DNA from: Azotobacter paspali
Lineage (GTDB): Bacteria; Pseudomonadota; Gammaproteobacteria; Pseudomonadales; Pseudomonadaceae
NCBI RefSeq assembly: GCF_042434745.1
Contig: NZ_JBHLSS010000098.1
Length of the DNA: 64,000 bases
Direction: 5' to 3' (one strand)
How positions within the stretch are numbered: position 1 is the first letter of the stretch; the number at the start of each line of letters is the position of its first letter. Below are positions 31,760 to 40,989 of this stretch, in pieces. Position numbers and translations under genes: made by a program. The notes beneath the pieces are model-generated. The model was not told the origin of the DNA. It ran no database searches and was given only the letters and a program-made list of their open reading frames with translations.

Positions 31760-33931
31760 TCAATCGACCGCGCAGGATGGCTGCGCGGTCTGCTCGTGCA
31801 AGCGGCTGGTCAGGATCGCCGCCTCCACCGGCCGGCCGATCAGATAACCCTGGATCTCGTCGCAGCCGTGCTCGCGCAGGAACTCGAGCTGCGCCGGCTC
31901 CTCGACCCCCTCGGCGACCACCTCCAGGCCCAGGTTGTGGGCCATGACGATGATTGCCCGGATGATCGCCGCATCGCCGCCCCGGCCGGAGCCGTCGAGG
32001 CTGCGGATGAAGATCTGGTCGATCTTCACCACGTTCACCGGCAGATGCTTGAGATAGCCGAGCGACGAATAGCCGGTACCGAAATCGTCGATCGCCAGGC
32101 GCACGCCCAAAGCGCGCAGCGCGCCGAACACCCGGGTCAGGTGCTCGACATCGTCCGACAACTGGCTCTCGGTCAGCTCCAGTTCCAGCAGGTGCGCCGG
32201 CAGGCCGGTCCTCGCCAGCACGGCGCCGACCCGCTCGACGAAGTTGCCCTGGCGCAACTGGCCCATGGAGACGTTCACCGCCACGCGCAGCCCGGCGATG
32301 CCCGCCTGCAGCCAGGCGCTTGCCTGGCTGCAGGCCTCGGACAAAACGAAGTCGCCGATAGCGCCGATCTGTCCGGTTTCCTCGGCCAGGGGGATGAACT
32401 GGGCCGGCGAGACCAGGCCCCGCTGGGGATGGCGCCAGCGCACCAGCGCCTCGGCGCCCTGCAGGCGGTTCGCCGCGAAATTCAGCTTCGGCTGGTAGAA
32501 CACCTCCAGCTCGCCGCGCCCCAGCGCCTTGTCCAGTTGCGCTTCGAGCAGCAGGCGCTCGCGGCTGCTGCTCTGCAGGCCGTCGCGGTAGAACTGCACG
32601 GTGTTGCAACCGAGCTGCTTGGCGTGGCGCATGGCCATCGCCGCCTGGCAGAGCAGCGTCGTCGGATCGCCGCCGGCCGCGGACAACAGGCCGATTCCCA
32701 GCGAGGCGCTGACCACCACCTCGTGCTCGTCCACCGATACTCCATGGCGTAGCAGGGTGAGCAGGTGCCGCCCGAGCTGTTCCACTTCATCCAGGCTCTT
32801 GTCGGTATTGAGCAGCACGGCGAATTCGTCGACGGCGATCCGCGCAACGATGTCCGCCCGGCGCAGGCTGCCGCCGAGGCGGCGGGCCAGCTCGCGGACG
32901 ATCTCGTCGGCGAGCTGATGGCCGAGGCTTTCGTTGAGCCGCTTGAAGCGATCCAGGTTGAAATGCATCAGCACCAGTTCGTGCCCAGGCACCCGCGGAC
33001 GGCTGGCCAGAAGCTTCAGGCGGCGCAGCAGCAGACTGCGGTTGGCCAGACCGGTCATCGGGTCGTGGCTGGAGAGGTAGCGACGCAGCGCCTTTTCCTC
33101 GCGACGCGCCCGTTCGCTGGCGGTGAGCGCCCGGGTGCGTTCGTCGACCCGCTCCTCCAGCGCTTTCTGCGCGCTGCGCAGTTCTTCCTCGACCTGCTTG
33201 CGCAACTGCACCTCGCGCGCCAGCTCGTCGTTCAGTTGGGCGGCGGCCGAGCGGCTCTGTTTCTCGAACTCCAGCAGCGAACAGTTCTGGTAATGCTGCA
33301 GTAGGTTGTGGCGGGTCGCCCGGTTGATCTGCCAGGCGCTGAGCACGAGAGCCGCCAGCAGGATCAGGCCGAGGCTGCCCCAGCCCTGCAGTTCGCCGCT
33401 GTCGAAGCTGAGCAGATAGAGGCTGGAGGGCAACAAGGCGGGCAGGGCGAAGGCGAGGAAGGCGCGCAGGCTGGCCGCGTAGGCCATGCTGGCGCAGATG
33501 GTCGCTGCCGCCAGCAGGCCATGGATCAGCGCCTGTTGTAGCGGCGTGGCCAGCGGCAGGAGGAAGATGCCGGTCTGGGTCAGGGTCGCCCCCGACACCG
33601 CGGCGCCGACCAGGAAGGTGAAGCGCCAGCCAGGGTCGGCCTGGCGCTCCGCCGGAGTCCGGAAGAAGGCGAGGATGCGCCACAGGCTTAAGCCGACCAG
33701 CAGGCCCAGCCAGAGCGCCAGCCAGGCCAGGGACGATGGGCTGTGCTGTTCCCAGCGCAGCAGCACGCAGCTTAGGCCGCCGCTCAGCATCAAAATGATC
33801 GGTAGCGGCGCGGCGCGGTACAGGCGACGGTTCACGGCCGCCTCCATCTGCACGCCGTAGCGCTTTCGGATGCTCTCCGGCTCTATGGCCGGTGGCACGA
33901 CGTTGGCGGAAAGAACGAAGTTCATGTCCAT
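31760..33931 (-). CDS. Membrane GGDEF-EAL protein with degenerate GGDEF site; probable c-di-GMP phosphodiesterase
   Basis: This 723-residue protein begins with about seven hydrophobic segments (residues 30-220, for example LPIILMLSGGLSCVLLRWEQ and PSSLAWLALWLGLLVGLSLW). A coiled coil follows (SAAAQLNDELAREVQLRKQV). The GGDEF domain (about 280-440) keeps an I-site RRAD but its active-site motif reads AVDEF, so it is probably catalytically inactive. The EAL domain (about 450-700) has EALVRWRHP, ELTES, DDFGTGYSSLGYL, KIDQIFI and EGVE, all expected in active phosphodiesterases. I chose the ATG at 33931 over a TTG nine codons upstream. It stands alone, convergent with trhP and divergent from uvrD. 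Confidence 0.87.
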   Translation of the reverse strand: MDMNFVLSANVVPPAIEPESIRKRYGVQMEAAVNRRLYRAAPLPIILMLSGGLSCVLLRWEQHSPSSLAWLALWLGLLVGLSLWRILAFFRTPAERQADPGWRFTFLVGAAVSGATLTQTGIFLLPLATPLQQALIHGLLAAATICASMAYAASLRAFLAFALPALLPSSLYLLSFDSGELQGWGSLGLILLAALVLSAWQINRATRHNLLQHYQNCSLLEFEKQSRSAAAQLNDELAREVQLRKQVEEELRSAQKALEERVDERTRALTASERARREEKALRRYLSSHDPMTGLANRSLLLRRLKLLASRPRVPGHELVLMHFNLDRFKRLNESLGHQLADEIVRELARRLGGSLRRADIVARIAVDEFAVLLNTDKSLDEVEQLGRHLLTLLRHGVSVDEHEVVVSASLGIGLLSAAGGDPTTLLCQAAMAMRHAKQLGCNTVQFYRDGLQSSSRERLLLEAQLDKALGRGELEVFYQPKLNFAANRLQGAEALVRWRHPQRGLVSPAQFIPLAEETGQIGAIGDFVLSEACSQASAWLQAGIAGLRVAVNVSMGQLRQGNFVERVGAVLARTGLPAHLLELELTESQLSDDVEHLTRVFGALRALGVRLAIDDFGTGYSSLGYLKHLPVNVVKIDQIFIRSLDGSGRGGDAAIIRAIIVMAHNLGLEVVAEGVEEPAQLEFLREHGCDEIQGYLIGRPVEAAILTSRLHEQTAQPSCAVD

Positions 33932-34046
33932 GGTTCCAATTGACGCATCCAGTTCCAAGGTCAGAGATCGGACGATCTTTCTCGGTCTGGCATTGTAGGG
34001 TAACCCGAGTTTGCTCCGTCTTCATTGCCGCCGCTAGAATGCCTTG

Positions 34047-36227
34047 ATGCGCGAAGACCTTTCCTTTCTGCTAAGTGCACTCAACGCCGCCCAGCGCCAA
34101 GCCGTGACCGCTCCCCTGGGGCCGCGTCTGGTGCTGGCCGGCGCCGGCTCGGGCAAGACCCGCGTGCTGGTGCATCGCATCGCCTGGCTGATCGAGGTGG
34201 AGAATGCTTCTCCCCACGCGATCCTCGCCGTGACCTTCACCAACAAGGCCGCCGCCGAAATGCGCGCGCGCATCGAGCAGTTGCTCGGGACGAGCCCGAT
34301 GGGCATGTGGATCGGCACCTTCCACGGCCTGGCCCACCGCTTGCTGCGCGCCCACTGGCAGGAAGCGGGTCTCGCCGAGAACTTCCAGATCCTCGACGCC
34401 GATGACCAGCAGCGGCTGGTCAAGCGGGTGATCCGCGAACTGGGTCTCGACGAGCAGCGCTGGCCGGTGCGCCAGGCGCAGTGGTTCATCAACGCCAAGA
34501 AGGACGAAGGCCTGCGCCCGCAGCACATCCAGCCGGGTGGCGACCTGTTCCTCGCTACCCAGACGAAGATCTACGCGGCCTACGAGGCGGCCTGCGCCCG
34601 CGCCGGGGTGATCGACTTCGCCGAGCTGCTGCTGCGCTCCCTCGACCTGTGGCGCGACCGGCCGGGCCTGCTGGAGCACTACCAGCGGCGCTTCCGGCAT
34701 ATGCTGGTCGACGAGTTCCAGGACACCAACGCCGTGCAGTACGCCTGGCTGCGCCTGCTCGCGCAGGGCGGCGCCAGCCTGATGGCAGTCGGCGACGACG
34801 ACCAGTCGATCTATGGCTGGCGCGGCGCGCGGATCGAGAACATCCAGCGGTTGTGCCAGGACTTTCCGGCCGCCGAAACCATCCGCTTGGAGCAGAACTA
34901 CCGCTCCACCGGCAGCATCCTCAAGGCCGCCAACGCGCTGATCGCCAACAACCAGGGCCGCCTCGGCAAGGAGCTGTGGACCGAGGGCGCCGACGGCGAG
35001 CCGATCGGCCTCTACGCCGCCTTCAACGAGCACGACGAGGCGCGCTACGTGGTCGACAGCATCGAGCAGGCGCTCAAGGACGGCCTGACACGCAGCGAGA
35101 TCGCCATCCTTTACCGCTCCAACGCCCAGTCGCGGGTACTCGAGGAGGCGCTGCTGCGGGAGAAGATCCCCTACCGCATCTACGGCGGCCAGCGCTTCTT
35201 CGAACGCGCCGAGATCAAGAACGCGGTGGCCTACCTGCGGCTGATCCACACCCGCCACAACGACGCGGCGCTGGAGCGGATCATCAACCTGCCGGCCCGC
35301 GGCATCGGCGAGAAGACCGTCGAGACCCTGCGCCAACTGGCCCGCGAGGCCGACCTCTCGCTGTGGGGCGCACTGCACCAGGCGGTTGGCGGCAAGCTGG
35401 TTTCCGGCCGCGCCGCCAGCGCGCTGAACGCCTTCGTCGAACTGATCGACAACCTGGCCCTCAAGGTCGAGCAACTGCCGCTGCCGCAGACGATCCAGGT
35501 GGTGGTCGAGGATTCCGGACTGCGCGCCTACCACGGCGCGGAAAAGGGCGAGAAGGCCCAAGCACGGGTGGAGAACCTAGAGGAACTGGTCAGCGCCGCC
35601 CGCGCCTTCGAGCACTACGAGGACGAGGGCCTGCAAACCCCGTTGGCGGCCTTCCTCGACCACGCCTCGCTGGAGGCCGGCGAACAGCAGGCCGGCGACT
35701 TCGAGGACAGCGTGCAGTTGATGACCCTGCACAGCGCCAAGGGCTTGGAGTTCCCGCAGGTGTTTCTGGTCGGCATGGAGGAGGGCCTGTTCCCCCACAA
35801 GATGAGCCTGGAGGAACCCGGCCGCCTGGAGGAAGAGCGCCGCCTGGCCTACGTCGGCATCACCCGCGCCATGCGGCGCCTGGTGGTCAGCTATGCCGAG
35901 ACCCGCCGGCTGTACGGCAGCGAGACCTACAACAGGATCTCGCGCTTCGTCCGCGAGATCCCGCCGGCATTGCTGCGCGAGGTGCGCCTGTCCAACGGAC
36001 CCGGCCGTCCCGTCGCCGTCCGCGCCGGCCAGGGCTCGCTGCTCGCCGGCGTTGCCGTGCCGGACAGCCCCTTCGCCCTCGGCCAGCGCGTGCGCCATCC
36101 GCTGTTCGGCGAAGGCATCATCCTCAACTTCGAGGGTGCCGGCGCCCAGGCGCGGGTGCAGGTGAACTTCGAGGACGAAGGCCGCAAGTGGCTGATGCTC
36201 GGCTACGCCAAGCTGGAAGCGGTCTGA
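34047..36227 (+). CDS. uvrD: DNA helicase II UvrD
   Basis: This 726-residue superfamily 1 helicase unwinds 3'-5' during nucleotide-excision and mismatch repair. Motifs: LNAAQRQAVTAPLGPRLVLAGAGSGKT (Q motif and Walker A, about 11-38), ILAVTFTNKAAAEMRARIEQ (Ia), LVDEFQDTNAVQY (II), VGDDDQSIYGWRGARIENI (III), LEQNYRSTGSIL (IV), VQLMTLHSAKGLEFPQVFLV (V) and RRLAYVGITRAMRRL (VI). The C-terminus (GQRVRHPLFGEGIILNFEG..ARVQVNFEDEGRKWLMLGYA) is the tudor-like domain that contacts RNA polymerase. The ATG at 34047 is preceded by TTG in frame. Length is typical of pseudomonads. Confidence 0.96.
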   Translation: MREDLSFLLSALNAAQRQAVTAPLGPRLVLAGAGSGKTRVLVHRIAWLIEVENASPHAILAVTFTNKAAAEMRARIEQLLGTSPMGMWIGTFHGLAHRLLRAHWQEAGLAENFQILDADDQQRLVKRVIRELGLDEQRWPVRQAQWFINAKKDEGLRPQHIQPGGDLFLATQTKIYAAYEAACARAGVIDFAELLLRSLDLWRDRPGLLEHYQRRFRHMLVDEFQDTNAVQYAWLRLLAQGGASLMAVGDDDQSIYGWRGARIENIQRLCQDFPAAETIRLEQNYRSTGSILKAANALIANNQGRLGKELWTEGADGEPIGLYAAFNEHDEARYVVDSIEQALKDGLTRSEIAILYRSNAQSRVLEEALLREKIPYRIYGGQRFFERAEIKNAVAYLRLIHTRHNDAALERIINLPARGIGEKTVETLRQLAREADLSLWGALHQAVGGKLVSGRAASALNAFVELIDNLALKVEQLPLPQTIQVVVEDSGLRAYHGAEKGEKAQARVENLEELVSAARAFEHYEDEGLQTPLAAFLDHASLEAGEQQAGDFEDSVQLMTLHSAKGLEFPQVFLVGMEEGLFPHKMSLEEPGRLEEERRLAYVGITRAMRRLVVSYAETRRLYGSETYNRISRFVREIPPALLREVRLSNGPGRPVAVRAGQGSLLAGVAVPDSPFALGQRVRHPLFGEGIILNFEGAGAQARVQVNFEDEGRKWLMLGYAKLEAV

Positions 36228-36532
36228 CTACCGGCCTTTTCAGGGCCTTGCACACTGTCCTGGCCGGAGGAACCAGCTCGATGGCGCCCAGGCAGGCGCG
36301 AACCTGTTCACGGCACTTTTGCCCGGCGTGACCCAATCGCGGACAAACCTGATCTTCCCCATGCCCATGGAGACTGTTTCCAGCCACTTCGGCCTTTTCG
36401 GCCAGGCCTTGCCGTCCCCCCATACCCATCCGTCGGCTGCTGCGTTCTACGGCTTATTAACCACCTCGCCACCGGTCGCCGCCAACGCTGGCCGTTGCGA
36501 AAGCGGCCATACTGGAAAGCGGAGGTGAGTCC
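36228..36532. other. 305-bp intergenic region, no gene or structured element recognised
   Basis: Between uvrD and the TetR-family gene I see no open frame with family-like sequence, no tandem repeat and no strong hairpin with a T-run. The last 20 bases carry an excellent ribosome-binding site (GGAGGTGA) for the downstream gene. Confidence 0.6.
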
Positions 36533-37099
36533 ATGACGAGTGCCGCGCAGATTCTCGATACCGCCCTGCAGATCGCCGAGCGCAGCGGTTGGGAACATCT
36601 ACGCTTGTTCGACGTGGCCGCCACGCTGGATATCGGGCTCGACGAGATTGCCCGCCACTACCGGGACAAGGATGCCTTGGTGGAGGCCTGGTTCGACCGG
36701 GCCGACGCCGCCCTGCTCGCCCGGGCCCGGAACGCCGACCTGGCGGCGATGACGCCCGCCGGTCGGCTGGAGGAACTGCTGGTGGCCTGGTTCGCCGCGC
36801 TGGCCCCGCACCGGGTCCTGACCGGGGAGATGCTGTGCTACAAGCTCGAGCCCGGCCATATCTACCTGCAGGCGCAGGGGCTGATGCGCATCAGCCGCAC
36901 GGTGCAGTGGTGGCGCGAGGCGGCCGGACGGAGCGACGCCTGGCTCGCGCGCATCGGCGAGGAATGCGCACTCAGCACTGTCTATCTGTGCACTTTCGCC
37001 CACTGGCTGCGTTATCGCCGGGAGGACGAAGCGGCGCTACGCGTCTACCTGCGTCGGCGCCTGCACAGCCTGCCGCTGGCCTGCCTGCTGCAGCCTTGA
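36533..37099 (+). CDS. TetR/AcrR-family regulator
   Basis: This 188-residue protein has a TetR-type N-terminus: ILDTALQIAERSGWEHLRLF, then DVAATLDIGLDEIARHYRDKDALVEAWFDRAD, where ARHYRDKDALVEAW is the recognition-helix end plus the conserved next helix. The ligand domain is unremarkable, ending in LRYRREDEAALRVYLRRRLH. It has a near-perfect ribosome-binding site (GGAGGTGA). No likely target is adjacent: upstream is uvrD and downstream, 152 bp away, a Tim44-domain protein. The ligand and regulon are unknown. Confidence 0.78.
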   Translation: MTSAAQILDTALQIAERSGWEHLRLFDVAATLDIGLDEIARHYRDKDALVEAWFDRADAALLARARNADLAAMTPAGRLEELLVAWFAALAPHRVLTGEMLCYKLEPGHIYLQAQGLMRISRTVQWWREAAGRSDAWLARIGEECALSTVYLCTFAHWLRYRREDEAALRVYLRRRLHSLPLACLLQP

Positions 37100-37251
37100 G
37101 CCGGTCCCCGGTGCAAAAGCTCGAAACATTTCTCCTTGGCGCGAACCCAGTGTCCGGCCGCGATCGGCTCCCGGTTGGGAAATAATGAATGACAGACCCC
37201 GGCACCGCTGGGCAAGATGAATTGCGTGACTTCAACTACAGGAATTCCCAC

Positions 37252-38106
37252 ATGCGTCGTTTTCTCAGCATTTTCATGGCCTGTTGTGTGGTCATGACCC
37301 TCAGCCTCGACGCCAACGCCAAGCGTTTCGGCGGCGGCAAGTCATCCGGCAGCGCACCGAGCCACCAAAGCAGCCAGATGCGCCAGGCCCAGCCGCAACA
37401 GCCGGCCGGCAGCACCGCCACGGCGCCGAACGCGGCCGCGCCGGCGCCCGCCCGTCCGGCCAGCGGCGCCTCGCGCTGGCTCGGTCCGCTGGCCGGCATC
37501 GCCGCCGGCGGCCTGCTGGCCTCGATGTTCATGGGTGACGGCTTCGATGGCATCCAGTTGTTCGACATTCTGATCCTCGCGGTGATCGCCTTCCTGGTAT
37601 ACCGCTTGATCGCCGCCCGCCGGCGCAAGCTGCATCCGGCCATGGCCGGCCACGCGCCGATGCAGCGGGAAACGCCGGCCCAGCCGCGTCCGGCCGCAAC
37701 GGGCACCGCCCAGCGGCGCGCACCGATCCAAGCGCCTGCCTGGTTCAACGAACAGCGTTTCCTGGAAGCCGCGCGCCAGCATTTCACGGCCCTGCAACAG
37801 CACTGGGACGCCAATGAGCTGGACAAAATCGCCGAGTTCGTCACTCCGCAGATGCTCGAGTTCATTCGCAAGGAACGTGCCGAGCTGGGCGATGGTTTCC
37901 AGTCCACCTACATCGACAACCTGCAAGTGCAACTGGACGGTGTGGACGATTTGGCCGACAAGACCGTCGCCACCCTGACCTTCAGCGGCGTGTCGAAGAG
38001 CTCCCGCTTCGAGCAGGGCGAGACCTTCAGCGAGAGTTGGCGCATGGAGCGCCGTCAGGGCGAGAACCAGCCCTGGCTGATCGCCGGCATCCGCCAGAAC
38101 GGCTGA
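37252..38106 (+). CDS. Tim44-domain membrane protein
   Basis: This 284-residue protein starts with a signal anchor (MRRFLSIFMACCVVMTLSLDANA), then a low-complexity Gln/Ala/Pro linker (about residues 30-80). Two hydrophobic segments follow (WLGPLAGIAAGGLLASMFMG and IQLFDILILAVIAFLVYRLI). The C-terminal Tim44-like domain (about 160-284) contains FLEAARQHFTALQQHWDANE, LDKIAEFVTPQMLEFIRKER and SESWRMERRQGENQPWLIAG. Bacterial members are uncharacterised inner-membrane proteins with a lipid-binding-like fold. I chose the ATG at 37252 because it begins the signal sequence. A terminator at 38122-38148 ends the unit. Confidence 0.85.
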   Translation: MRRFLSIFMACCVVMTLSLDANAKRFGGGKSSGSAPSHQSSQMRQAQPQQPAGSTATAPNAAAPAPARPASGASRWLGPLAGIAAGGLLASMFMGDGFDGIQLFDILILAVIAFLVYRLIAARRRKLHPAMAGHAPMQRETPAQPRPAATGTAQRRAPIQAPAWFNEQRFLEAARQHFTALQQHWDANELDKIAEFVTPQMLEFIRKERAELGDGFQSTYIDNLQVQLDGVDDLADKTVATLTFSGVSKSSRFEQGETFSESWRMERRQGENQPWLIAGIRQNG

Positions 38107-38121
38107 TTTACATCTGCGACG

Positions 38122-38148
38122 AAAACCCCGGGGCCGCCCGGGTTTTAA
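38122..38148 (+). terminator. Rho-independent terminator after the Tim44-domain gene
   Basis: AAAACCCCGGG (38122-38132) pairs with CCCGGGTTTT (38137-38146) with one bulged C. The arm ends in TTTT followed by AAT. It lies 16 bp after the stop codon at 38106. Confidence 0.75.
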
Positions 38149-38164
38149 TGAGATGGTCACCCCC

Positions 38165-38204
38165 ACACCCTGCGAAAGCTAACTTTCGCAGGGTGTTTTA
38201 TTTT
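38165..38204. other. Perfect 14-bp hairpin with T-rich tail, at the edge of the IS110 remnant
   Basis: ACACCCTGCGAAAG (38165-38178) and CTTTCGCAGGGTGT (38183-38196) pair perfectly around CTAA, followed by TTTATTTT. It may be a second terminator for the Tim44 gene. It also lies only 15-54 bp before the IS110-family ATG, in the upstream noncoding segment where IS110 elements encode their bridge RNA, so it may belong to the element. Confidence 0.6.
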
Positions 38205-38218
38205 CGCAGACCATCGCC

Positions 38219-38910
38219 ATGAGTACAGTCGCACTGGTAGGCATCGATCTTGGCAAGCACAGTTTCCATCTGCATGGGCAGGACAAGGCGGGGCGGGAGG
38301 TCTTCGGCAAAAAAGCGACACGCCTACACAGATGATGCGTTTGCTGGGCAATCTGCCAGCCTGCACCGTGGCGCTGGAGGTCTATACGGGGGCTCACTTC
38401 ATTGCGCGCCAACTGATCGCGACCGGGCATGAGGTAAAGTTGATCGCGCCACGGTTTGTCCGTCCGTTCGTCAAGAGCAACAAGAACGACTTCATCGATG
38501 CCGAGGCGATCCGCGAAGCGGCTTCTCGACCGACCATGCGTTTTGTTACGCCGAAGACAGAGGTACGACAGACGTTATCGGTGCCGCACCGCGTACGCGA
38601 CTCCTTAGTGCGCGACCGTACGAAAACCGTCAATCCGGTCCATGGCTTCTTGTTGGAGTTCGGCGTCAGCTTGCCCAAGGGGCTTTCGCTGGTTAGGTGC
38701 TTGCCAACAACACTGGCCGAGCACGAGCTGCCGCACCGACTGGTCGTATTGCTGATGCGTTTGCATAGCCACGTCTGTTACTTGGACGAGCAGATCAGGG
38801 ATTTGGACAAAGAAATGACCAACCAGCAGTTGGCCGATGCCCGGAGCGCCTGGGCTATCGCCGCCAACCATTCGAAATTTGAAGCAGGGCCAAGCGCTTG
38901 CGCCGCCTGA
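38219..38910 (+). pseudogene. IS110-family transposase pseudogene, frameshifted with large internal deletion
   Basis: The start MSTVALVGIDLGKHSFHLHG carries the first DEDD Asp. The frame breaks at 38333. Removing an extra TA near 38325 restores KKATRPQMMRLLGNLPACTV, and the second frame continues with TGAHFIARQLIATGHEVKLI, FVKSNKNDFIDAEAIREAAS and RDRTKTVNPVHGFLLEFGVS. After LDEQIRDLDKEMTNQQLADA the sequence jumps to WAIAANHSKFEAGPSACAA, which is the extreme C-terminus of the family. The intervening part of the C-terminal domain, with its catalytic Ser, is deleted. The element is therefore inactive. Sequence after 38910 up to 39169 is probably its 3' noncoding end. Confidence 0.87.
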
Positions 38911-39169
38911 CCCTGCGGTTACCGCTGTACCACGAAACACTCTTCAGGTTTTGCGTTAACCGAACAGCCGATGATGCGAACGGCTCACCGGCCTGGTGGA
39001 TACCCCGTAGAAACGATTGGCTCTCGAAGCCGCGGTTTTTCTTAGGACCATCAGGCGCGACTCTCATCGTGGCGCGGGGCATGCCCCAGACAGATGCCGG
39101 ATAGATTCAAGCAAGGCAAATACTCATCGCTGATCGGTGTTGCAAAAACGGGGATGACCATAGACCTTT

Positions 39170-40564
39170 TCAGCCCTCCAGCTTCCGGGCCAGCACCACT
39201 TGGTTGCGTCCGCCGTGCTTGGCCTCGTACAGCGCCTGGTCGGCTCGGCGCAGCAGGTGCTGATAATCCGGATGGCCGTCGTACAGGGCCACGCCGATGC
39301 TTACGGTCAGTTGCAGGACCTGCTCGCCCGGCAGGCGGAAGCGCTCCTGCGCCGCCTGATGGCGCAGCTTCTCGGCCACCCCGAGCGCATGTGCCTGGGT
39401 GACGTCGACCAGCAGCACGAGAAACTCCTCGCCGCCCATGCGGAACACGTAGTCGCCGCCGCGGCAATGGTTGCTGAGCAAGGAGGCGAGCTGCTGCAGG
39501 ACCAAATCGCCGGCCTCGTGGCCGAATTCGTCGTTGATGTGCTTGAAGCGGTCGATATCCACGGCCAGCACAGCGAAGGAGCGCTCGTTCTGCCGCGCAT
39601 AGGCCACTTCCTTGGCCATGATCACCGGCAGGAACTTGCGGTTGAGCATGTGCGTCAGCACATCACGGCCGCTCTCCAGGACAGTGGCCTGCTCGAACAG
39701 GTTACCCAGGTGGAAAATGATGCTCTTAGTCTGCTCGCGCAGCAGGCGCAGACTCTGCGGGTGCTGGTCCGCGTCCGCCCCGGCCGCCGGTTGCTCGAAC
39801 AGCGGCAGCAGCACCTCGTCGATTTGCCGCATGCCCTCTAGGATCAGCTCGGTTTCCCGCAAGCCCTGGAAGGTATGGGCTCCCTTATGGCGAAACCACA
39901 GGCCGAACTCGGAGTTGCACAGCCTGGGCAACTGCGTGGCGAGCTGGCCGACCGCCAGGTCGAACATCAGGTAGTTTTCCCAGTCGAGCAGGGCGGACCG
40001 CTGGCGCTCCTGTTCGATGCCGATGTTGTGTGCCACCGAGAACAGCCGATATCCCTCCTCGCTGCGCGAGTTGCGGTCGTAGGCGTCAGAGAAGGCCCGG
40101 CTCATGATTTCCATGGCCAGGTCGACGGTTTCGCTGATCAGGCGCTGGCCGAAGAGCTTGTGTTCGAGATCAAGGGGACGCTGGCAGAACAGGACGAACA
40201 GCCGCTCGCGCAGATGCCGGGCGCCGCGCAGCACCAGATGGATGGGAATCTTGATGCGCGCATGGATCTCGCCGATCTGCTTCTGCTGGGCGATCAGCGC
40301 CTGCAGCGCGGCATCGTCGTCGTTCATGGAGAATACCGAGACGATCCATTGTTGCAGGGTGCCGTGCAGACGGCTCTTCACCTGCTCATGGGTGAGGAAG
40401 AACATGGCCTGTGCGTCCTGCAGCATCTGCTCATAGAAATACCCGGCCAGTTCGCGCTGGTGGGTAGTGGCCAACTCCTTGATTTGGGTGACGACTGGGG
40501 CGGGAAATTGCCCCAACAATAGTTTCCATTCTGCGGCCTGTTGTTCTGGGGAGATACCGGGCAT
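39170..40564 (-). CDS. Globin-coupled diguanylate cyclase (DosC-like O2 sensor)
   Basis: This 464-residue protein is close in length to E. coli DosC. The N-terminal globin (about 1-155) has the proximal haem histidine in QIGEIHARIKIP (His101) and a distal-pocket tyrosine in ELAGYFYEQM (42-44). A middle helical domain (about 170-300) links it to the GGDEF domain (about 310-464). That domain has an intact active site (MGGEEFLVLL, about 375) and an I-site RGGD five residues before it. It should make c-di-GMP in response to O2 binding. I chose the ATG at 40564 for its upstream AGCAGGA; 40588 is possible. Azotobacter vinelandii is known to encode a globin-coupled regulator (AvGReg) of this type. 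Confidence 0.88.
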   Translation of the reverse strand: MPGISPEQQAAEWKLLLGQFPAPVVTQIKELATTHQRELAGYFYEQMLQDAQAMFFLTHEQVKSRLHGTLQQWIVSVFSMNDDDAALQALIAQQKQIGEIHARIKIPIHLVLRGARHLRERLFVLFCQRPLDLEHKLFGQRLISETVDLAMEIMSRAFSDAYDRNSRSEEGYRLFSVAHNIGIEQERQRSALLDWENYLMFDLAVGQLATQLPRLCNSEFGLWFRHKGAHTFQGLRETELILEGMRQIDEVLLPLFEQPAAGADADQHPQSLRLLREQTKSIIFHLGNLFEQATVLESGRDVLTHMLNRKFLPVIMAKEVAYARQNERSFAVLAVDIDRFKHINDEFGHEAGDLVLQQLASLLSNHCRGGDYVFRMGGEEFLVLLVDVTQAHALGVAEKLRHQAAQERFRLPGEQVLQLTVSIGVALYDGHPDYQHLLRRADQALYEAKHGGRNQVVLARKLEG

Positions 40565-40989
40565 AGAAGTTCCTGCTCTGTTCGACATCTAAATGTGCCG
40601 CGCTAGGTGTTATGATCGGAACGATATTCGCCTCTGCGTCCGCCCACTGCGGCGGGAGTCCAGTTGAGAAAGCCGCCATTCACTGATATGTCGGCCATGG
40701 CGGTCGGGACGTTTTGACCGGGTGCAATCTCTCGAAGGCAACCAACACCCGATGTCTGTCGTGGGATACGGGCATGACGCGCAACGCGGGCAGTATCGCG
40801 GAGCGTCAAGGGGGAGTCCAGATCGTCGTCGGCCAGGCGGGACGCTTCCGAGCACTGCGCACTGCGACACAGGCGCGTACCACTTGACAAGTGACAGATC
40901 CTGATAGTTTTTCGTATGTCGTTATATTGACACCAGCCTCTGCGCCGGTCGCCTTGCCGCCCGCCGTACGGGCAGGCTTCATTCCCGCC
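40565..40989. other. 425-bp intergenic region, no gene recognised
   Basis: This gap lies upstream of the globin-coupled cyclase and downstream of the copper-storage pseudogene. Open frames across it have no family-like sequence. A TTGACA at 40884-40889 is not followed by a -10 at normal spacing. The stretch next to the cyclase (40600-40640) is the likely promoter. A weak GC hairpin near 40955-40980 could end the pseudogene transcript. Confidence 0.5.

Noticed and set aside
38309..38335. A6 run in the IS110 frame as a possible programmed -1 frameshift
   Set aside because: A 2-nt TA insertion near 38325 restores the expected family sequence better than slippage at A6, and the gene also has a large deletion.
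40884..40920. TTGACA as a promoter for a plus-strand gene
   Set aside because: There is no -10 at usual spacing and no credible gene follows on that strand until 41514.
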